Under the pieces are notes generated by a model, which ran no database searches, was not told where the DNA came from, and saw only the letters and a list, made by a program, of their open reading frames with translations. Of a stretch of DNA of 64,000 nucleotides, positions 28,918 to 37,835 are shown piece after piece. The translations under genes and the position numbers were made by a program. Positions within the stretch are counted from its first letter, which is position 1, and each line of letters opens with the position of its first letter. The stretch covers positions 310,001-374,000 of the forward strand of contig NZ_JAIOUP010000001.1 of assembly GCF_019931165.1 (NCBI RefSeq). The letters run 5' to 3'. Origin of the DNA: Schnuerera sp. xch1. GTDB lineage: Bacteria > Bacillota > Clostridia > Tissierellales > Tepidimicrobiaceae.

Positions 28918-29725
28918 CTAAATCTTCCTTTCTCTGCCTATTATTACTTGCTGTTCGTGAATTCGAAAGTATATTTAAGACCATTTTAATGTCACTTATT
29001 GGCATTTGTCCTGCTGCAGATGATTCCTTTCCCACTGCAAATGTCATATCTGAACCAAATAGACCACCAATCATTCTCGTTATTGCACCAGTTTTACCCA
29101 TAGCAATTGTTATTAAAGGAATATCCACAATATTTCTCGCCTTATATGTTGCATTCAATAATTTTAATACATCTCCATAATCTTTTGGCATTACAGCTAT
29201 CTTAGATATATCTGCACCAATCTTCTCACCTTCAATAATCTTATTCAACATGAATTCTTCACTAGGGGTTTGCTTAAAATTATGATAGGACAATATCAAC
29301 TTTATATCGTTTCTCTTTATTATATTTTTTATTTTATTTAAAAATTCCATATCATTAGCTATTTCAATATCTAATAAATCCACACATCCCGTATTTATAG
29401 ACTTTTCAATTATTTCAATTCTCTTATCCTGTGTTAAATATATGCATCCACCTTCATCAGAATGTCTTAATGTAAATATCAGAGGAATATTATCAATTGA
29501 TTTTGATAATTCTATTAAAGCATCTTTAATATTATTTATATCATGGATTGTTTCAAAAAAGTCTACCCGCCATTCGATAATATCTGGGGCCAGTAGGCAG
29601 ATTTCTTTAGCATCTTTTATTAACATCTCTTTGTTCTTTGATATCAATGGTAAGCAAATCAACATTTTGCTTCCACCAAATACTTTATTCTTTACTATTA
29701 CTTTCTTTTTGCTTTGTAATTTCAA
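28910..29725 (-). CDS. aroD: 3-dehydroquinate dehydratase, type I
   Basis: Type I (Schiff-base) dehydroquinase, 271 residues. Motifs: ICLPLISKNKEMLI, EWRVDFFE, PLIFTLRHSDEGG, catalytic His in LSYHNFKQTP, Schiff-base Lys in ISKIAVMPKDYGDVLKLL, and ITIAMGKTGAITRMIGGLFGS. Start TTG 29725 behind AAAGGTGTGAT; the leading VIVKNKVFGG matches the usual family N-terminus. Confidence 0.96.
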   Translation of the reverse strand: MKLQSKKKVIVKNKVFGGSKMLICLPLISKNKEMLIKDAKEICLLAPDIIEWRVDFFETIHDINNIKDALIELSKSIDNIPLIFTLRHSDEGGCIYLTQDKRIEIIEKSINTGCVDLLDIEIANDMEFLNKIKNIIKRNDIKLILSYHNFKQTPSEEFMLNKIIEGEKIGADISKIAVMPKDYGDVLKLLNATYKARNIVDIPLITIAMGKTGAITRMIGGLFGSDMTFAVGKESSAAGQMPISDIKMVLNILSNSRTASNNRQRKEDLDE

Positions 29726-29820
29726 ACTATCACACCTTTTGAAAAAATTCCCTTATAAGCTAATTATACCATCTATTTCTATCAACTAATGATCAATTTT
29801 AATTTCATTATGACTTTTAT

Positions 29821-29837
29821 GGACAAATCACCTGTCC
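29821..29837. repeat. short imperfect palindromic repeat, copy A
   Basis: GGACAAATCACCTGTCC, a GGACA/TGTCC inverted repeat. A near copy (15 of 17 bases) lies at 39668-39684, also just behind the 3' end of an operon. In copy A the repeat supplies the last two codons and the stop codon of the adjacent TetR gene. Confidence 0.5.
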
Positions 29838-30418
29838 CCGAGTCCACTTAATCCTCTCATAAGTATATCAATTAAGGGCGCAGAATTTATATTATCTGCG
29901 CTAACCCTATCAATAAAAACCTTTTTACCAGCAAACTGATTTATTGATCCTATAATACATAAAACTGCTACTTCACGATCTATATTTTTACTTATTTCTC
30001 CACTAGATATCCCTTTTTCAATCATCTTCTCCAATAATTCAAAAAAACTATTTTGTTCATCTATGAGTCTCTTTTTCATATTGTGGGACAACAATTCTCC
30101 ATTATTTATAACCTGAAAGATATCCAGGTTCTGATTTAAAAAACTCGCATGATATCGAAATAAACCTTCTAGTTTTTCAGAAAAATTCTGCTGTCCTACT
30201 ATAATTTTGGACAACTCCTTCTTATATTTATCAAGATTATAGTAAATCATTTCCTCAAAGAGCTCTTTTTTACTAGAAAAATATCCATATATAGTGCCTT
30301 TGCCGATACCAGCTTCAGTAGCAATAGCTTCCATCTTCGAACGCTCAAATCCATTTTTTGAAAATACATTCATAGCAGCCTGAATAATCTCTTCTCGGCG
30401 TTTTTCTTTTAAATCCAT
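29828..30418 (-). CDS. TetR/AcrR-family repressor of the RND operon
   Basis: A 196-residue regulator with an N-terminal TetR DNA-binding domain (REEIIQAAMNVFSKNGFERS, then IATEAGIGKGTIYGYFSSKK) and an all-helical ligand-binding domain. It is the last gene of the adaptor-pump-TetR transcript, 25 bases after the pump gene, the usual layout of a drug-responsive autoregulated operon. Its C-terminal residues Gly-Asp-Arg and stop codon are inside a short repeat, which may have trimmed or replaced the original end. Confidence 0.9.
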   Translation of the reverse strand: MDLKEKRREEIIQAAMNVFSKNGFERSKMEAIATEAGIGKGTIYGYFSSKKELFEEMIYYNLDKYKKELSKIIVGQQNFSEKLEGLFRYHASFLNQNLDIFQVINNGELLSHNMKKRLIDEQNSFFELLEKMIEKGISSGEISKNIDREVAVLCIIGSINQFAGKKVFIDRVSADNINSAPLIDILMRGLSGLGDR

Positions 30419-30443
30419 GTATTATGCCTCCTTATATACAAAT

Positions 30444-33400
30444 CTAATCTGTCTTTTTAAAAACTCTTTTACGGAAACGATTCTTAGCATCATCTATTAG
30501 AGAATATATAACCGGAATAAATACCAATGTAAGAACAGTTGATACTGCAAGTCCTCCAATTACTGCTATAGCAAGAGGAGCTTCCATTTCAGAACCTTCT
30601 CCTCCTCCAAATGCTAGAGGAATCAAGCCTAATATAGTTGTTAAGGCAGTCATAAGTATAGGTCTGAGCCTAACCGGTCCAGCTTTTAAAATGGCCTTAT
30701 CTCGTTCCTCCTCATCTTTACGAAGAGTCAAAATATAATCAATTAGAACAATTGCATTGTTTACTACTATCCCTGCCAACATGATAAGACCAATATATGC
30801 AGGAACACTCAACGTGGTTCCGGTAATAACCAACGCCAGAATTCCTCCCGAGAGTCCTAGCGGAACCGATATCATAATTATAAAGGGATTAATCAATGAT
30901 TCAAATTGAGCTGCAAGGATCATATATACCAATATAATAGCTAGTATCAAAACCAGTGCTAATTCTTGGAAAGCCTCTATCATTTCCTGGTTTTCTCCGC
31001 CCATCTCATAGGTATATCCTGCGGGCATATTATAATCTTGAAGCTTCTTTTCAATATCACTGGAAATACTACCTAAATCTCTATCCAATATCTGAGCTGA
31101 TACAGTTGCCACACGAACCTGTCCTTCTCTATTGATTGTAATCGGTCCACGATCAACAACTACTTCTGCTACCTGACCTAAAGGCACATTGAACCCAGCA
31201 GTAGTGGAAATCATCATCTGCTCTAAATTTGAAATACTCTGAGTAAGGGTGTCATCGCCACTGATCACTACATCAATTTCATCGTCCTCATGTTTGAATT
31301 GAGTAGCCGTAATTCCAGATACAGTATCTCTAACAGAACTAGCAATCTGAGCTGCTGTCAATCCATATTGAGATGCCCTTTTTCGGTCAACTCGAATTTG
31401 GACTTCAGGAATTCCTTCTTCCATACTGGATTCAACTTCCTCAACTCCATCTACCGAACCTATAATCTTGCTAATATCATCCCCTATTGTTTTAAGGGTG
31501 TCGATATCATCTCCTTTAATCTTTATGCTGACAGCTCCTCCTCCTAGCGATCCCATGGAGACACTACTAAATGCAGATACTGTCTTCTCAGCTCCTGGAA
31601 TATCATGAATCATATTACGTGCCTCATCTGCAACCTCCTGAGTACTACGCTGTCGTTCGTCTAGATCCTTTAAAACACAGTTAATATTTCCACTGTTGCC
31701 TTCACTTCCTACTGTAGAAAATACTGTTTTGATCTCTGGAATGTCTTCCAACTTTCCTTCAACTTCTGTCATAACAGCTTCTATCTCTTCTAGCTCTGCC
31801 CCAACAGGAACAGATACATTAATTGAAAACTGTCCTTCATCGGTCTCAGGAAGGAACTCTGTTCCTACTAAAGGAATAGATGCCAATGTTCCCACAAATA
31901 TTATAACAGCAATCAATACTGTCCAGCCCCTATGATTGAGAGCAGTATGAAGTATCTTTCTATATCTAGATTCTATCTTTTCATAGCCATTATCCAGCAC
32001 TTTGATAATTTTATCTATTACCTTATACTTTCTCTGCTTAGCACTTTCTAACTTAAGGAGTTTAGAAGAAAGCATAGGCACCAAAGTGAGCGCTATCAAC
32101 AAGGATGCAAATAGAGCAACAGTAACAGTTAGAGCCATTTCCTTAAATATGGTAGATGTAATACCCTCCATGAATACAATTGGAAGGAATACGGCTACAG
32201 TTGTTAGCGTAGAAGCCGTTACTGCCATTCCTACCTCTTTAGCTCCAAGATACGCAGCTTCCATTTGAGAATAACCTTGCTGACGGAAACGATATATATT
32301 TTCCAAAACCACAATAGAATTGTCTACCAACATTCCTACTCCTAAAGCTAGTCCACCTAACGTCATAAGATTTAATGTAACATCGCTAAAATATAATAGA
32401 GTAAAAGCCGCTATAACTGATACTGGAATAGCAGTAGCAATAATAAAAGTGGATCTGAAGTTTTTCAAAAATATTAGAAGCACTATTACTGCCAACACAG
32501 CTCCTAGCACAGCACTACTAGCCACTGAATTAATTGCCGTTTGAATATAGTCTGATTGGTCAAATAAAATCTGTATATCCAGATCTTTATTTTCGTCTTG
32601 AATTTTCTCTATTTCCTGGCTCACAACATTGGCTACCCGTACGGTATTGGTTCCTGACTGCTTTTGGACGGATATGTTAATAGCATTCTGTCCGTTGGTC
32701 TTAGCCAAAGTAGTCAGTTCTTTGTTTTTCATCTCTACATCGGCAATATCATTAAGATGTATTACTCCTCCAGTTGGTAAAGGAATGAGTAGATTTTCAA
32801 TTTCATCCACAGATTGAAATTCCCCTACTGTACGAATGGTTAATTTCTGATTCCCTCTTTGGACTTCACCTCCGGGAAGGTTTAGATTTTCCCCTCCGAC
32901 AATTCCAGCTAGATAATCCGTCGTCAATCCATATCCATGCATCTGTTCATTTTTTACATTGACTTCTATCTGATTTTCATATCCACCTGTGATTTCTACA
33001 GAAGCTACTCCTTCCAATCGTTCAAGTCGAGGTTTAATCATATCTTCTGCAATACTCTGACTATCTGCCAGATCTCCTGAATTAGACAATGATATCTGAA
33101 CTATAGGTTGTGCATTAGGATCAATCTTAAGAACCATTGGATTACTAGCCCCATCTGGTAACAATCCTTTGATTAAATCTATCTTTTCACGCATCTCTAA
33201 AGCCGCAAAGTCCATATCGGTTCCAAACACAAACTGGGCTATAATAACGGATTGCCCTTCTGATGTAGTAGAACTTATATTTTCAATATTTCCTACCGTT
33301 GCAATAGATTCCTCCAAAGGTCTCGTTACCAGATTTTCCATCTCCTGAGGTCCTACCCCTTGATAACTAGTAGATATAATGGCTACTGGAATTTCAATGC

Positions 33401-33515
33401 TTGGTAGAAGGTCAATTGGTAATCTAAACAAAGATACAATACCAAAAATAACGACAATCAATATGATCATCAGCGTAGTTACGGGTCGTTTTACAGACAA
33501 TCCTGATAAGTTCAT
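30444..33515 (-). CDS. RND-superfamily efflux pump (AcrB/HAE1 type)
   Basis: A 1023-residue proton-driven exporter with the full RND layout: first helix VTTLMIILIVVIFGIVSLF, large periplasmic-type loop (PSIEIPVAIISTSYQGVGPQ), helices 2-6 with GMLVDNSIVVLENIYR (helix 4 Asp), PIVFMEG, second large loop after helix 7 (PLVGTEFLPETDEGQ), and helices 8-12 ending FIPVIYSL. Partners are the adaptor directly upstream (1-base overlap) and the TolC-like protein. In monoderm Firmicutes such pumps move lipids, drugs or peptides; the substrate here is unknown. Confidence 0.95.
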   Translation of the reverse strand: MNLSGLSVKRPVTTLMIILIVVIFGIVSLFRLPIDLLPSIEIPVAIISTSYQGVGPQEMENLVTRPLEESIATVGNIENISSTTSEGQSVIIAQFVFGTDMDFAALEMREKIDLIKGLLPDGASNPMVLKIDPNAQPIVQISLSNSGDLADSQSIAEDMIKPRLERLEGVASVEITGGYENQIEVNVKNEQMHGYGLTTDYLAGIVGGENLNLPGGEVQRGNQKLTIRTVGEFQSVDEIENLLIPLPTGGVIHLNDIADVEMKNKELTTLAKTNGQNAINISVQKQSGTNTVRVANVVSQEIEKIQDENKDLDIQILFDQSDYIQTAINSVASSAVLGAVLAVIVLLIFLKNFRSTFIIATAIPVSVIAAFTLLYFSDVTLNLMTLGGLALGVGMLVDNSIVVLENIYRFRQQGYSQMEAAYLGAKEVGMAVTASTLTTVAVFLPIVFMEGITSTIFKEMALTVTVALFASLLIALTLVPMLSSKLLKLESAKQRKYKVIDKIIKVLDNGYEKIESRYRKILHTALNHRGWTVLIAVIIFVGTLASIPLVGTEFLPETDEGQFSINVSVPVGAELEEIEAVMTEVEGKLEDIPEIKTVFSTVGSEGNSGNINCVLKDLDERQRSTQEVADEARNMIHDIPGAEKTVSAFSSVSMGSLGGGAVSIKIKGDDIDTLKTIGDDISKIIGSVDGVEEVESSMEEGIPEVQIRVDRKRASQYGLTAAQIASSVRDTVSGITATQFKHEDDEIDVVISGDDTLTQSISNLEQMMISTTAGFNVPLGQVAEVVVDRGPITINREGQVRVATVSAQILDRDLGSISSDIEKKLQDYNMPAGYTYEMGGENQEMIEAFQELALVLILAIILVYMILAAQFESLINPFIIMISVPLGLSGGILALVITGTTLSVPAYIGLIMLAGIVVNNAIVLIDYILTLRKDEEERDKAILKAGPVRLRPILMTALTTILGLIPLAFGGGEGSEMEAPLAIAVIGGLAVSTVLTLVFIPVIYSLIDDAKNRFRKRVFKKTD

Positions 33516-34765
33516 TATTCAGTCCCTCCTACTACTTTTACAGCTCCACCATCTTCTACATAATTATGACCACTTATGATAATAGTATCGTTCTCCTTAA
33601 GCCCTTCCAAAATTTCCACTTCTGTACCAGTATCCAATCCAATCTTAACTTCTTTCTCTATTGCTTTGTCATCTTCTATTATGTATACTATGTTTTTCTG
33701 ATCCTTTACAATAACAGCTTCACTAGCCACTGAAAGTACATCATCTTTGACATTTAATGCAATTTCCACATCAGCAAACATTCCAGGCTTGATAGTACCG
33801 TCGCTGTTATCCAAATATATTTTCACCGGATACAGCTGAGTTCTTGCATCAGTTGAAGGAATAATATTATCTATAACTACATTAAAAGGTTCAGAAGAAA
33901 CAGCAGGAATAGCAACATTCACTTCCTGTCCTTCGGTTAACTGATTTATTAGTCCTTCGACCACATCTATCTTCACATAAACTCTATCCATATCCACTAC
34001 ATTCATAGCAGGCTGAGCATTAGACGCCATACTTCCTACTTCAATACTAATTCCTGTAACAACTCCATCAATAGGAGAAGTAATCGTAGCATTATTGAGA
34101 GCATCCTGAGCCTGTTGATAGGCTACCTCTGCTTGCTCTAACTGAGATTTAGCTACCTCCATGACTTGATCAGAAGCACCCATCTTGGCTTGATCTAATT
34201 GAGCTTGCATCTGAGATTCCTGTTGCTCCAAAGCAAGCTCCGCCTGATCTAGCTCAGATTTGGAAACTGCCCCAGCTTCATAGAGTTTTTTGGTGTTTTC
34301 CAGATTTTCTCGAGCATTTTGTAATACAGATTCTGTCAATGCCTCAGTTCTCTCTAGAGACTCCTGAGCAATATCTGACTGTTCTTGACTCATATCGTAG
34401 TTTGCCTTAGCCATATCATATGCAGCCTTAGCCTGATCTACTTGTTTACGGATATCTTTCTCATCTAAAGTAAAAAGCACATCCCCCTTTTTGACTCTAT
34501 CTCCGTCTTTAACAGCGATGGTTTCAACTGTGCCAGGAACAGTAGGTACCACCATCACATTCTTATCCCCAGAAACCTTGCCATTTATGGTAGTGATATT
34601 AGCCAAGGTTTTACGAGCCACCTTACTTACCTCTACAGGTGTATATGCTTCTTGTTTTTCATGTTCACTAGATTTCGCTTCCACACCATCGTCACCTTTG
34701 CATCCAGTAAAAAGCGTAGTAACAATAGATAATATAAGCATAATACCAACAATTCGCTTTTTCAA
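33515..34765 (-). CDS. RND efflux periplasmic adaptor lipoprotein (HlyD/AcrA family)
   Basis: A 416-residue membrane fusion protein with a lipoprotein signal (LSIVTTLFTGC, lipobox Cys near residue 22). Domains: barrel-sandwich start VMVVPTVPGTVETIAVKDGDRVKKGD, a long alpha-helical hairpin with coiled coil (about residues 100-210, rich in Gln, Glu and Ala), the returning lipoyl half ATITSPIDGVVTGI, and a beta-barrel/MP domain. Start TTG 34765 is spaced eight bases from GAGGGGG; an in-frame TTG two codons earlier abuts that site. First gene of the adaptor-pump-TetR operon. Confidence 0.94.
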   Translation of the reverse strand: MKKRIVGIMLILSIVTTLFTGCKGDDGVEAKSSEHEKQEAYTPVEVSKVARKTLANITTINGKVSGDKNVMVVPTVPGTVETIAVKDGDRVKKGDVLFTLDEKDIRKQVDQAKAAYDMAKANYDMSQEQSDIAQESLERTEALTESVLQNARENLENTKKLYEAGAVSKSELDQAELALEQQESQMQAQLDQAKMGASDQVMEVAKSQLEQAEVAYQQAQDALNNATITSPIDGVVTGISIEVGSMASNAQPAMNVVDMDRVYVKIDVVEGLINQLTEGQEVNVAIPAVSSEPFNVVIDNIIPSTDARTQLYPVKIYLDNSDGTIKPGMFADVEIALNVKDDVLSVASEAVIVKDQKNIVYIIEDDKAIEKEVKIGLDTGTEVEILEGLKENDTIIISGHNYVEDGGAVKVVGGTE

Positions 34766-34797
34766 ACTCAATTCCCCCTCATTTCATAACTAAATTT

Positions 34798-34819
34798 CTC
34801 GCCGACCTACCAGTCAGTC
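34798..34819 (-). promoter_or_regulatory. candidate TetR operator of the efflux operon
   Basis: The minus strand reads GACTGACTGGTAGGTCGG, an imperfect palindrome of GACNNAC type lying about 15-35 bases downstream of the -10 box, where a bound TetR protein would block transcription. Assignment to the operon's own TetR is inferred from position. Confidence 0.5.
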
Positions 34820-34832
34820 AAAGCATAAAACT

Positions 34833-34861
34833 ATTATAAGACTCCCCATCAAAAAAATCAA
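34833..34861 (-). promoter_or_regulatory. promoter of the adaptor-RND-tetR operon
   Basis: TTGATT (34861-34856), 17-base spacer and TATAAT (34838-34833) on the minus strand, about 70 bases upstream of the adaptor start. Confidence 0.8.
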
Positions 34862-34974
34862 GATTAATGTAGAACTAGAAGCTACTAAAATAAATTCTAT
34901 TCAATTGATGTTAAAATAACTACTTTTTTTTGAACATAGAAAATCCTCCTTTCTACATTAAGGAGGATTTTAGT

Positions 34975-36369
34975 TTATTGTTGCTGTTGAAAGTTCATCC
35001 CTTCTACGAACGCTTCGTATTGAAGCCATGCTTGAAGCAAATCCTGCTGTGCTGTTTCAACTTTATTCTTTTGACTATCATATTCTGCTTTGCCCTGTTT
35101 CCATTCAATTTTAGAAATCATCTCCAATTCATATCGGAGCTTTAAAGCATCGTATTTTTGCTGTTGATATTCAAGATTCCTTTTTTCATTCTCAAGAGCT
35201 GTAATCTTATTATGAACTTCCTCATATGCTTTATGGAATGCTAATTCCACATTTTTACGCTCCTGATCTAATTCAATAGTAGCATTCTCCGAATTCCTTT
35301 CTGCCACTCTATAATCACCATAATTTCCATAATCATCTGCCCATTCCTCGTTGTTATCTTGTATCCTATAATCATAGGTCTTAAGTTCAAGGGAATAACT
35401 ATTCTTCTTAGCTAACTCCAAATCATCTTCATAATCCATATCAGATACAATTTCTTCATCTATATCCAACTCATCTTCCAATTTTAAAGGCGTATCAAAA
35501 TCCTGACCTAACATCAAATTAAGCTCTCCCTTGATATTATCCATCTGTGTCTCTAAGGTTTCCAAACTTATCACCATCTGTTCCCTTTGATTCTCTATAC
35601 CACTGACTTCCAAAGGAGTAACCATTCCTAATTCCTGTTGTATATTCATGATGTCAATTTGGTCATCTAATAGTTCTAAATTTTGAGCGAGTTCATCCCT
35701 CTGTCTTTGCAAATTGGTATAACCTAAATATAGATTCTGAGCTCCCCATACAGTACTTTCATTTACCATCTCTAGCTGTAAAATTGTCTTATCTAACTCT
35801 ATCTTTTGATTGGGTAACTTATCTATTTCTTTATCAAAATCCTCAAGTTGATCTCTCATAGCTCTTTTATTCTGTGTTAATGTCATAATATTGGATTGAT
35901 AAAGTTCCTGTACCTTTATAATAGTACCCTCTAGTGCTTTATAAAGATTATTATATTTAGATCCTAGATCTGTATCCGAACCGTCATCCATACTATTCAC
36001 ATCTCCATTTGTTGAATTTCCCTCAGGTTTATCATTTTCATAATCTAAGGAATTCTTCAACACCTCCAATTCCTTAATCTTTTGATTCAATTCACCGATA
36101 GTCTCATCCATTTGATCAATAGCATCCTCCAAATCCTCTTTATCATCTTCAGCATCTTCAATGGCGTCTTCAATGTCATTTTTATTATCATTAAGATTTT
36201 TCCTCATATTCTTATTGATCTGAATTGTAGGATTTCGTTCCATTATCAGTGTTTCAATATCTTCAAATTGCAATTTATGTATCTTTTTTCCACTCTTTAC
36301 CTGATGAGCATAAGTTGGTACCGCTATTAATATGATAGCTAACACTAATATCCACTTAATTTTTCTCAT
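34975..36369 (-). CDS. TolC-family (OEP-like) protein
   Basis: A 464-residue exported protein with a signal peptide (MRKIKWILVLAIILIAVPTYA) and two long alpha-helical coiled-coil blocks (about residues 45-110 and 190-280, with a second repeat at about 320-455). This is the internal duplication and helix-rich pattern of TolC/outer membrane efflux proteins, for example QRDELAQNLELLDDQIDIM and ALENEKRNLEYQQQ. It lacks obvious outer-membrane beta strands and ends in Gln-rich sequence. It accompanies a complete RND adaptor and pump in an apparently single-membrane lineage, so the channel role is uncertain. It is preceded by its own TetR gene. Confidence 0.8.
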   Translation of the reverse strand: MRKIKWILVLAIILIAVPTYAHQVKSGKKIHKLQFEDIETLIMERNPTIQINKNMRKNLNDNKNDIEDAIEDAEDDKEDLEDAIDQMDETIGELNQKIKELEVLKNSLDYENDKPEGNSTNGDVNSMDDGSDTDLGSKYNNLYKALEGTIIKVQELYQSNIMTLTQNKRAMRDQLEDFDKEIDKLPNQKIELDKTILQLEMVNESTVWGAQNLYLGYTNLQRQRDELAQNLELLDDQIDIMNIQQELGMVTPLEVSGIENQREQMVISLETLETQMDNIKGELNLMLGQDFDTPLKLEDELDIDEEIVSDMDYEDDLELAKKNSYSLELKTYDYRIQDNNEEWADDYGNYGDYRVAERNSENATIELDQERKNVELAFHKAYEEVHNKITALENEKRNLEYQQQKYDALKLRYELEMISKIEWKQGKAEYDSQKNKVETAQQDLLQAWLQYEAFVEGMNFQQQQ

Positions 36370-36412
36370 ATATTTACCCCCTCACAAAATTCGTAGTCTT
36401 TATGTCTTTGCA

Positions 36413-36422
36413 CAACTAGTTG
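36413..36422. promoter_or_regulatory. palindrome between tetR and the TolC-like gene
   Basis: CAACTAGTTG, a perfect 10-base palindrome. The related CTAGTTGACA overlaps the -35 box of the upstream tetR promoter. Both could be binding sites of the second TetR; this is inference only. Confidence 0.3.
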
Positions 36423-36429
36423 AGCTATT

Positions 36430-36999
36430 TTAAATTGAATCATTCTTGTAAATTAAAAATTTAATCGTTTCTAGTAATTCATTTGAATCCCTAAACTCTT
36501 TATTTGCACCTAAAGATTCAAATATTATACCCCCTACTATAGTTAATAAAAGTGTTTGCGCTATATTATTCGTTTCCTTATCATTGGGTTTCTTTTGTTC
36601 ATATTTTATAGATAAACTCAATATTTCAAATACTTTTAAATAAATTTCCTGAATCATATTTTTAACTTCATTATTGTGACGAGCTTCACATATGGCAGAC
36701 ATAAATAAATCCTTATTATTTCTTAGAGTATTTATTCTTTCCTCAATGATGTTTAAAATTTTTTCCTTTACACTACTTTGCTCATACGATATTGAGTAAT
36801 CTAACATAGGATCAACAAGATAATTGATTATGGTTTCACGAAACAGATTGCTTTTGCTTTCAAAACGTCTAAAAATAGTTATTTCTGCTACACCTGCAAC
36901 ATTTGAAATTTCTTTCGTAGTTGCTCTTGTATATCCTTTACTTGAAAAAACATCCTTTGCTGCACTAAGTATTTTTTCCTTTGTTTTATCTTCTTTCAT
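36430..36999 (-). CDS. TetR-family regulator
   Basis: A 189-residue TetR protein: DNA-binding domain KEKILSAAKDVFSSKGYTRA and ISNVAGVAEITIFRRFESK, then a helical effector domain. ATG 36999 follows AGGTGG; a longer reading to 37047 starts close to the transcription start. It is 60 bases upstream of the TolC-like gene and probably cotranscribed with it. It differs from the TetR gene at the other end of the cluster, so the efflux system has two TetR inputs. Confidence 0.9.
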   Translation of the reverse strand: MKEDKTKEKILSAAKDVFSSKGYTRATTKEISNVAGVAEITIFRRFESKSNLFRETIINYLVDPMLDYSISYEQSSVKEKILNIIEERINTLRNNKDLFMSAICEARHNNEVKNMIQEIYLKVFEILSLSIKYEQKKPNDKETNNIAQTLLLTIVGGIIFESLGANKEFRDSNELLETIKFLIYKNDSI

Positions 37000-37035
37000 A
37001 AATCCACCTCGCATTTTCATATGTTTGCGACTACT

Positions 37036-37070
37036 TACATCATACATTCATTGTATAATTTTGTCAACTA
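37036..37070 (-). promoter_or_regulatory. promoter of tetR-tolC-like genes
   Basis: On the minus strand TTGACA, 17-base spacer and TATGAT (roughly 37070-37040), about 45 bases before the ATG at 36999. Confidence 0.75.
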
Positions 37071-37127
37071 GAAAAACAAAATGAGACAAATATATTTTTT
37101 GTTAAAATAGCAAAAGTATCTATGACA

Positions 37128-37619
37128 TTATATACTCATAAAAAAATACACTATCATTATTACTTCAGCAAACAATTTAAACACAGTTCCTCCAAGAGCT
37201 CCAACAACAGAACCAAATCCAGAACGTATTGCTTGTTTCATTCCTATTCCACGTGATAGCTCAGCTGCAGTAGCACCAATAAATGGTCCTAATACAAATC
37301 CTATAGGGCCAAGAATAATCATACCAAGTATCGTACCTATTGCCGCTCCCCATGCAGCCCGTTTGCCCCCACCAAACCGTCTGGTGCTTGCAGCAGTTGC
37401 TACAAAATCAGCGAGAAAAGTAGATAGCAAGATCAATGCTTCTACCATAAAAAAATATAGGGTTAAAGATTCAAAATTAGTCATAAAGCCGTATACTAAC
37501 ATTCCGCCGTAAACAAGAATAGATCCTGGCAGAACAGGAAAAATAGTACCAATGATGCCTAAGATGAATAATACTATTGATATAATTAAAGCCATTGTTT
37601 CCAATATTAATACCTCCAT
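37128..37619 (-). CDS. DUF456 membrane protein
   Basis: A 163-residue integral membrane protein with about four helices and glycine-rich transmembrane segments. The central GGGKRAAWGAAIGTILGM followed by GPIGFVLGPFIGATAAEL is the DUF456 hallmark. Function unknown. The reading frame begins MEVLILETMALII; the internal ATG (MALII) lacks a clearly better ribosome binding site. Single gene between divergent-looking functions. Confidence 0.85.
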   Translation of the reverse strand: MEVLILETMALIISIVLFILGIIGTIFPVLPGSILVYGGMLVYGFMTNFESLTLYFFMVEALILLSTFLADFVATAASTRRFGGGKRAAWGAAIGTILGMIILGPIGFVLGPFIGATAAELSRGIGMKQAIRSGFGSVVGALGGTVFKLFAEVIMIVYFFMSI

Positions 37620-37759
37620 TTTCTTAATATATTACTAAAAATGGGAACACTTACTATTCCCTAGTGTATGTTATTTATCCTCATTTTATGGTTATCTGAT
37701 TTTCAATAATTATACCATATGAGTTCAGGTATTCAAATATGAGTTTTAGCCTTATAACA

Positions 37760-37799
37760 ATAAATATAGGGAAGAGGTAGTCTTTAACTACCTCTTCCC
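37760..37799 (-). terminator. terminator of the PTS IIB-IIC operon
   Basis: Minus-strand hairpin GGGAAGAGGTAGT-TAAAG-ACTACCTCTTCCC (37799-37769) followed by TATATTTATTG, 37 bases after the stop codon of the IIC gene. Confidence 0.8.
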
Positions 37800-37835
37800 T
37801 TATGTACCCTCATTTTTAGATTATCACCTACTATT

